Source: Acanthosepion esculentum (lineage: Eukaryota; Mollusca; Cephalopoda; Sepiida; Sepiidae). From it: a DNA stretch of 64,000 nucleotides. The DNA is taken from contig OZ038500.1 in NCBI GenBank assembly GCA_964036315.1, positions 62,416,602-62,480,601 on the forward strand. The letters run 5' to 3'. The translations under genes were made by a program, and so were the position numbers. A model generated the notes under the pieces. It made no database searches. It saw nothing but the letters and a program-made list of their open reading frames with translations, and was not told the origin of the DNA. Of the stretch, positions 58,873 to 64,000 are shown one piece after another. Each line of letters starts with the position of its first letter. Positions within the stretch are counted from its first letter, which is position 1.

Positions 58873-58912
<40 letters not shown>
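58873..58912. repeat. (TA)n microsatellite
   Basis: Alternating TA. Confidence 0.95.
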
Positions 58913-58916
<4 letters not shown>

Positions 58917-59211
58917 TCTCAAAAATGTGTACATATTTTGAAGCTTTCTCAAGAACTAATTCAAACAGGTAAAACCAACTATATCTAATTTGAATAATGC
59001 ATATGAAGACAATATTTACTATAAATGCATGTCGTTAAGATGTTATCATCGAATGTTTTGAACTTTGTCTCCGTTATGATCTTGACATTGCTGACAACGC
59101 GCCTCAATGGAATCACAAACATCAATCAACATTTCGATAGGTTTCTTGGACTTTTGTGAAAACTTTTCATCGCCCTTTCTTGTTTCACGGGTTTTGTTGA
59201 TATCCGTAATT

Positions 59212-59594
59212 GTTTGATTCGTTTTTTACGGCTTATCAAATTATTTAAAGCCAGAAAATATTTTTAGAATCTAAGAATTTTTTTTTTTTCAGATAATAAT
59301 GATTTAATAATAAAAGTTTTACTAATTAACCAATAGCTGGGGGAGAAAAGGTGGATTCATACCTTTCCAAAAAGTATTTGCGTGTAAGTGAACATAACGA
59401 ACTCAACGGGAATTGGAACTCGGCCCTTCAGTTAACAATTCCGAACCATTATCCATTACAACACCCATATATCCAAGCTTAGAGCACATGGTATTCCCAA
59501 GCAGTCACCCATCTAGGTACTGACCAGCCTCGACGTTGTTTAACTTCAGTGATCATATGAGAACCAGGCCTTGAATTTTGATAACCGTAGTCTT
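59212..59594 (-). mobile_element. 5S/tRNA SINE, copy 5, full-length heads
   Basis: Minus strand: a full 5S-like head (59594-59480; starts GACTACGGTTATCAAAATTC, then GATCACTGAAGTTAAAC and GATGGGTGACTGCTTGGG), a tRNA-like head (59470-59395; GTTGTAATGGATAATGG and GAGTTCCAATTCCCG), then the body to about 59212 (AATAATTTGATAAGCCG). The intact 5S start makes this the reference for the minus-strand variant. Confidence 0.85.
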
Positions 59595-59712
59595 CTGAAA
59601 CGGTTCTTGCGCACATTGTTGTGTACAGTACTATCAGTTTCCAACTTATCTCTAATTCGTCGGATTGTAAACCGCGTGGGTGGATCTGAATAAAACACTC
59701 TTCAATGCCGCG

Positions 59713-59719
59713 CATATAT

Positions 59720-59795
<76 letters not shown>
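59713..59795. repeat. (CA)n(TA)n microsatellite
   Basis: CA then TA. Confidence 0.95.
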
Positions 59796-59798
<3 letters not shown>

Positions 59799-59809
59799 AG
59801 CTTCATTAA

Positions 59810-60700
59810 GTATGATCTTATAATTTTTTTCTTTTCATTAGATAAATTATACAAAAACTGTACAAATGTTATATCTTTCCGAGCGCTTTCGGCTATACTA
59901 TAGCCATTTCCAAGGATTAAATATATTAACTGTTAACTGGACATAGATTTTTGTATGTATGTATTTAGTATTATAGAATGTTTGATTTTCAAAACACAGT
60001 TAACATATTGTGTCCATGTCCACAGTTGATATTATTGAGTGTTGCTTTTTGTTAATAAAGCTTCCATTATTTTTAGCCTTTTTTTTTTCCATGTATACGA
60101 TGCTATTATATTTGTATTATCAACAAGCATGTTGCGAATAGGGTCTGGTAAGTCTCCATGAGTATTTAAATGAGACCTAATTGAGCTATGGTCAGAAAGA
60201 TGTAGCGTGAGTCTTCTTGTTAAACATGTTGTGGTGTGGCCAATATAATTGTTTACGAATTTTGATTGATCAGGAACACAATACCTTAATGGACATTTAA
60301 ATTCGTAAATAATATTTGTTCTATTTAATTTTTATCTAAGAGGTAAATTATTATTTTTAACTATAAGATTGGTAGTTTTAAATTTTTTTAAATAAATAAT
60401 TAGTCTAACTTTTTTTGCTCTTGTCTACTGGTGTTGTGCATTTTTTATAATGTTCTTAAGTCTAGTTTCAACTTGTTTGTAATTCTCATTCATCCGATTT
60501 TTATAAAAATATTAATGCTATTATTCATGTTTGTATTCTCATAAACAATAGCATTAGTATTTTTTTATCCTTAATATATTTCATCCTTGAAAATGGCTAA
60601 ATGTATAGCCGAAAGCTATCGGAAAAAATATAACATTTGGACAGTTTTTGTATAATTTATCTACTGAAAAGAAAAAATTTATAAGATCATAAAAGAAATT
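59810..60700 (-). mobile_element. Penelope-like element with inverted terminal copies
   Basis: A Penelope-like coding remnant (59990-60515, minus) lies between two inverted ~115-bp terminal copies: 59810-59935 and 60583-60700. The arms share GGCTATAGTATAGCCGAAAG-type sequence, ATATAACATTTG and CAGTTTTTGTATAATTTATC. Penelope elements are known for terminal repeats in direct or inverted arrangement. The right arm would be the 3' end of a second copy on the plus strand. Confidence 0.8.
59990..60515 (-). pseudogene. Penelope-like ORF, C-terminal part with GIY-YIG domain
   Basis: Minus strand reading: QVETRLKNIIKNAQHQ near 60475, RLIIYLKKFKTTNLIVKNNN near 60400-60355 (the conserved linker between the reverse transcriptase and the endonuclease), a stop in LPLR*KLNRTNIIYEFKCP, then VNNYIGHTTTCLTRRLTLHL near 60260-60200, which is the GIY-YIG nuclease core (YIG and the basic RRL helix visible), followed by DHSSIRSHL and RLKIMEALLTKSNT near 60075, a typical C-terminal end. 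The reverse transcriptase is not present, so the copy is 5'-truncated. It has at least one in-frame stop and is inactive. Confidence 0.85.
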
Positions 60701-60806
60701 ATATTAAAAAAAACTTAATCAAAACATCAACCACCTTGTCTGTCATATTTAATGAATTTGCATGAAAGAAGGATTGCTGCCTAAATACACAATATACATA
60801 TATATA

Positions 60807-60973
60807 CAGTGTAACCCGGATATAAGAGAGTTGTCGGGACCGGAGAAGAAGTATCTTATATCCGGGTTTCTCTTATATCCGGGTTTGGTCTATTTCGTTT
60901 TATTAACACAGGCTCTAATTTGGGACAAGAGAAAATCTATCTTATATCCGGGTTTATCTTATATCCGGGTTAC

Positions 60974-60977
<4 letters not shown>
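60807..60977. mobile_element. Tigger/pogo-like MITE, copy 2 (inverted relative to copy 1)
   Basis: Starts CAGTGTAACCCGGATATAAG and ends CCGGGTTACACTT, with TA outside. The interior is the reverse complement of the 7.1-kb copy (GGTCTATTTCGTTTTATTAA against the other's TTAATGTATATATAATAGACC). CTTATATCCGGGTTT is repeated inside each end. A TA array adjoins the right end. Confidence 0.85.

Positions 60978-60979
<2 letters not shown>

Positions 60980-61006
<27 letters not shown>
60980..61006. repeat. (TA)n microsatellite
   Basis: Alternating TA at the MITE end. Confidence 0.9.
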
Positions 61007-61009
<3 letters not shown>

Positions 61010-61140
61010 GGGAGTTTTTAAGTTCTGACCCTATCCATAATGGTTTTGAAACCACTTCCAAAACAATTATGGATATGGTTAGAACCTAAAACACCCATAA
61101 CAATAATAATTCAGATGCAGGCATTTCTAAAACAAATTGC

Positions 61141-61143
<3 letters not shown>

Positions 61144-61217
<74 letters not shown>
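61144..61217. repeat. (TA)n microsatellite
   Basis: Alternating TA, 74 bp. Confidence 0.95.
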
Positions 61218-61222
<5 letters not shown>

Positions 61223-61264
61223 ACACTAGAGCAAGCACCCTAACTTTAACTCTTGTAGATTTGT

Positions 61265-61530
61265 TAATATAAAAAGAGCTTCTAATTACAATCAGAAAGA
61301 GACAATTGATATTTCTAGAACACATAGTGAAAAAAGAGGGCTTAGAAAATTTGACACTTACAGGATATATTGAAGGCAAGAGAAGCAAGGCGAAACTGCG
61401 AGTAACCTACCTAATGAGTTTGTGTAAATGAATGACAGACCAAAAAAACAAAGATGGGAAAAGTAAATTGTTACTTAGAGCAAGAAAATTTAGAAAGTTT
61501 TTGAACGATGTGTTCGTCAACATACTGAAA
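61265..61530 (+). pseudogene. LINE-B copy 3
   Basis: Reads LLITIRKRQLIFLEHIVKKE, then GLENLTLTGYIEGKRSKAKL and VTYLMSLCK with a stop, then LLRARKFRKFLNDVFVNILK near 61475-61530. Corresponds block for block to the 62.9-kb and 13.6-kb copies. Frameshifts are present. Confidence 0.75.
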
Positions 61531-61539
61531 AATAAAACG

Positions 61540-61725
61540 GAATATACACAACTTAGGATGTCTGCCACCGAGTCGTAATAGGTTTGTTTCGCTCGATTAT
61601 TATTGACGAAGTGAGTCCAATCCACATGTGGTGTCACAGTATTAGCACCCTGTGCTCAACGAAAGTTAATCAGAGTAAATGTTGATTTTCTATGGCGGGA
61701 AAGATATTTAATTTGCGTATCTGAT
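61540..61725. other. No gene recognised
   Basis: Short unique stretch between LINE-B and a SINE. Confidence 0.45.
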
Positions 61726-61729
61726 GCGC

Positions 61730-61830
61730 CATTGAACGATGTTCAAATCCAGCGCTTCGCTGATTTTCAAGACAAATGGTTGCCCCCATTTGGAAGATTA
61801 GCACAACACTATTTTTTTTTACTCTCATCC
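61730..61830 (+). repeat. SINE body fragment
   Basis: GATGTTCAAATCCAGCG (B box-like) then GCTGATTTTCAAGACAAATGG and TTAGCACAACAC, the same motif order as the 2.58-kb SINE. Confidence 0.6.
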
Positions 61831-61982
61831 GACTTTATATCGACTATAGTCATTTTAATAAATTATATTTATTTTTTTTATTACGCTTTCATTTTGTTCT
61901 TTTGCTTTTTATTGAATCTCCCATCTATGTTGCTTATTTAATTGCTGTAGAATCTAAAAACGGCCTGTCGATTGAGATAAAA

Positions 61983-62570
61983 TATAAAAGAAATAAAGCA
62001 ATCGAAACACTACTGAAAAAATGAGTAATAATAACAATTTTCCATGAAAGAAATTCAAATAAATTAAGACTATTGCTACTGGGTATAAAAGCAACAGAAA
62101 CAAGGGGACGAAACACCAGCTAAATATCAATAATTGACTGCTTTGTCTAAGAAATTTAGGTAGAATTATTACTACTGGGTGTTACACCCAGTAGTAATAA
62201 TCCAACTTAAATTTCTTAGGTAAAAGAAATAAGATGAAAGAAATACTAGTAAAAAAAATAATAATGAAAATGCTTCATCTAAGAAATTTAGACAACTATT
62301 ACGTCTGTAGAATCATGCCCGAATAGACTTTGCTCTCAGTCAAAGACTAAAGCCAGTTGTGCCGAATAGAGGTGCATGTATTTAGGCAAGATTATTACTA
62401 CTGAGTGTAAAGGTAAGAGAAATAAGATTAAAGAAATATTAGTAAAAAATAGTAAAAACGAGAATGCTTAATCTAAGAAATTTGAACAATTAAGACTATT
62501 ACGCCTGTAGAATTATGCCGGAATAGACTTTGCCCTCAGTCAAAGACTAAAGAAGCCAGTTGCACCAGGG
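61983..62570. repeat. Degenerate tandem repeat, ~200-bp unit, about 3 units
   Basis: AGAAATAAG-type starts at about 61989, 62224 and 62417 are each followed by an ATTAGTAAAAA-type motif, CTAAGAAATTT and a GACTATTRCG(T/C)CTGTAGAAT or equivalent block. The last two units share GAATAGACTTTGC and TCAGTCAAAGACTAAAG. Confidence 0.75.
62147..62219. other. 73-bp hairpin with 37-bp perfect palindromic core
   Basis: 18-bp arms ATTATTACTACTGGGTGT and its reverse complement surround a single T at 62183. Outer arms CTAAGAAATTTA (62147-62158) and TAAATTTCTTAG (62208-62219) extend it. Confidence 0.9.
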
Positions 62571-62574
62571 GTTT

Positions 62575-62910
62575 GATAGTGGATCACCTCCGGTGCCGAA
62601 TGGAGGAGAACGTGACCTCATAACTGCATTCGGATCTACGAGCGTGGGCAAAATTTGTAGTACACTGTTATATAAACAGTTGCCTCAAGATGATTTGTGG
62701 GCAGTATCATAGATCGCAGACAGAATGTAAGGACCACGTTTCGAACGAAAGCACGGGGCCGGCCGTAGTCAGGAGTTAAATAAAATGTTAAGTATTGAAA
62801 GATTCAAGCTTCATATCATTTACTTGGCATGCCCACTTCATTACACATCTCTGAAAAAAATATCAACATGTTCTAAAGATTCTTGCTGGTTAACTGTGAA
62901 ATCTTAGAGA
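62575..62910. other. GC-richer unique segment
   Basis: 62570-62770 has above-average G+C and CpGs with no ORF or RNA motif that I recognise. Confidence 0.4.
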
Positions 62911-62914
62911 CAAA

Positions 62915-63330
62915 TATGTTACCATCTTCTATGTGCCGTGTCCCTTCAGGACATTGGCAATCATGGCTCTCCACAATTTCCTATTCTTTGTAGCTCTAAG
63001 TAAATTTTGTCGTCCCTCCTAAACCCTGCTTCGCCATCCATTTACTCAAGCTCGCTAGATAGGTCATGCGTTGTTTTACTCAGTACTTCTTGCTTCCACT
63101 CTGTCCTGTGAATATCAAATTTCCAAAGCACACTTCCCTCATTATGTGCCCTAGGATTTTCCTCTGTCTCTTCTTGTGTCCTTTTCGATTCCATTTTCTC
63201 TAAAACTTCATTGTGGCTTACATGTTCGATTCAAGGTATTCTCAGCATCCTTCTGTAGAACCGCATTCTTTACTGATATATTAAACGTTGCTTCAAGTCT
63301 CTTCATCTGTTCAGCATTCACTGTTGTTCA
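62915..63330 (-). pseudogene. LINE-B copy 4, longest C-terminal fragment
   Basis: Minus strand, right to left: RRMLRI near 63255, EHVSHNEVLEKMESKRT near 63230-63180, LGHIMRE near 63150, an equivalent of the ENLTLTGHIEGKRSRGRQ block near 63120-63090, QRMTYLASLSKWMAKQG near 63075-63025, and DRKLWRAMI-like with NVLKGHG-like sequence near 62990-62930. This is the C-terminal order of RTE/BovB-like or related LINE polyproteins. Several frameshifts. The RT core is absent. Confidence 0.75.
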
Positions 63331-63339
63331 GCAAATAAG

Positions 63340-64000
63340 CATAGTTCGAAAGAATTCGAAAAATTAGTTTAAGTTTACAATACTTTTCAGAATCACGAAG
63401 TCTCAGAAAATTTAAAAGCTCGAGACAAGATTTATAAAAAATAAAATTACTTATATCGAAGCCGTGCGGTTAATCTTATCCTTTTAAATAATGTAATGCC
63501 TATTTTGTTTTGAAATTTCTTTTTACTTTTTTTCTATTTATATAAGCCGGGAATGCGTATAATAATAAATATTTAGACAAAACAAAGGTCGTATGTGACG
63601 GCACCGTTAAATCGGAAAAATATCAACAATAAATACATTGACATTTCAAATTCAAGACAACTAAAAAATGGCGGCAGGTTGAAAACGATAAAGATACTTA
63701 TCAAAACTGACCAAAGTGAAATCTTTGTAACAGGGTAGGTAAGATAGGGTTGATGTAGTAGTAATCCTGACTTAATATTATTTGAGTATTGTTAAAGTAA
63801 TTAACCCGCTGCTATATGTATTTGTATTGTAAGAGGAATCCTTTTCTCTTTTTTTAATATTGAAAATGAAATGAATTAAAACCTATAATAATAATAATAA
63901 TATAAACAATAAAAAAACTTGTTGACATAAATAGAAAGAATTTGTTTTTTTCTTTTTATAATGTGAATTACATAATATTGGCATATTGGTAAAAATATTC
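63340..64000. other. AT-rich DNA, no gene confirmed
   Basis: AAAAATGGCGGCAG near 63664 is another ATGGCGG context but meets a stop (TGA) after four codons. TAGGTAAGA near 63735 is splice-donor-like. Nothing else seen. Confidence 0.4.

Noticed and set aside
59810..60700. Hammerhead ribozyme in the Penelope terminal repeats
   Set aside because: I could not find the CTGANGA core together with the GAAA core in either arm.
62570..62770. Structured small RNA gene in the GC-richer segment
   Set aside because: No recognisable snRNA, tRNA or rRNA boxes were seen.

Overview
This is eukaryotic DNA, very AT-rich and repeat-dense. There is no bacterial gene organisation and no complete host gene that I can defend. 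The repeat content (dense TA/CA microsatellites, tRNA-headed SINEs, 5S rRNA-derived SINEs, 5'-truncated LINEs, a Penelope-like element, Tc1/mariner, hAT-like and Mutator-like DNA elements) suggests a large invertebrate genome. From general resemblance of several repeats I would guess a cephalopod mollusc. That is an inference, not something the sequence proves.

Layout. 1-8.2 kb: AT-rich DNA with a 30-bp minisatellite, SINE fragments, a LINE 3' end and a Tigger-like MITE, ending in the first 5S/tRNA SINE. 8.2-14.1 kb: a short coding-like segment near 11.3 kb with one in-frame stop, a mariner-like MITE carrying a 5S SINE and a hAT-like MITE, and a LINE fragment split by an insertion. 14.1-19.6 kb: AT-rich DNA, a composite DNA repeat and tRNA SINEs. 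20.0-24.0 kb: two Tc1 transposase remnants flanking a 1.9-kb Mutator-like element with 120-bp inverted ends and a 9-10-bp target duplication. 24-34 kb: SINE fragments, a 413-bp palindromic element, then relatively repeat-poor DNA with a candidate minus-strand first coding exon at 28.18 kb. 34.1-43.1 kb: LINE remnants of two kinds, the best 5S+tRNA SINE copy, several MITEs, and a duplicated transposase pseudogene, one copy of which is split by a solo LTR with a 5-bp target duplication. 44.2-45.3 kb: a 1.05-kb CTTT array. 46-58 kb: TA arrays, hairpin elements and DNA-transposon relics. 58-64 kb: a 5S SINE, a Penelope-like element with inverted terminal copies, a second Tigger-like MITE, LINE fragments and a 73-bp hairpin inside a ~200-bp tandem repeat.

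None of the mobile-element genes looks intact, so they do not form a working system. The window reads as an intergenic or intronic graveyard of nested insertions. The most noteworthy structures are the SINE family joining a 5S rRNA head to a tRNA-like head, the nested insertions with readable target-site duplications, the Penelope element with inverted ends, and three candidate first exons, each an inference from start-codon and splice-donor context.
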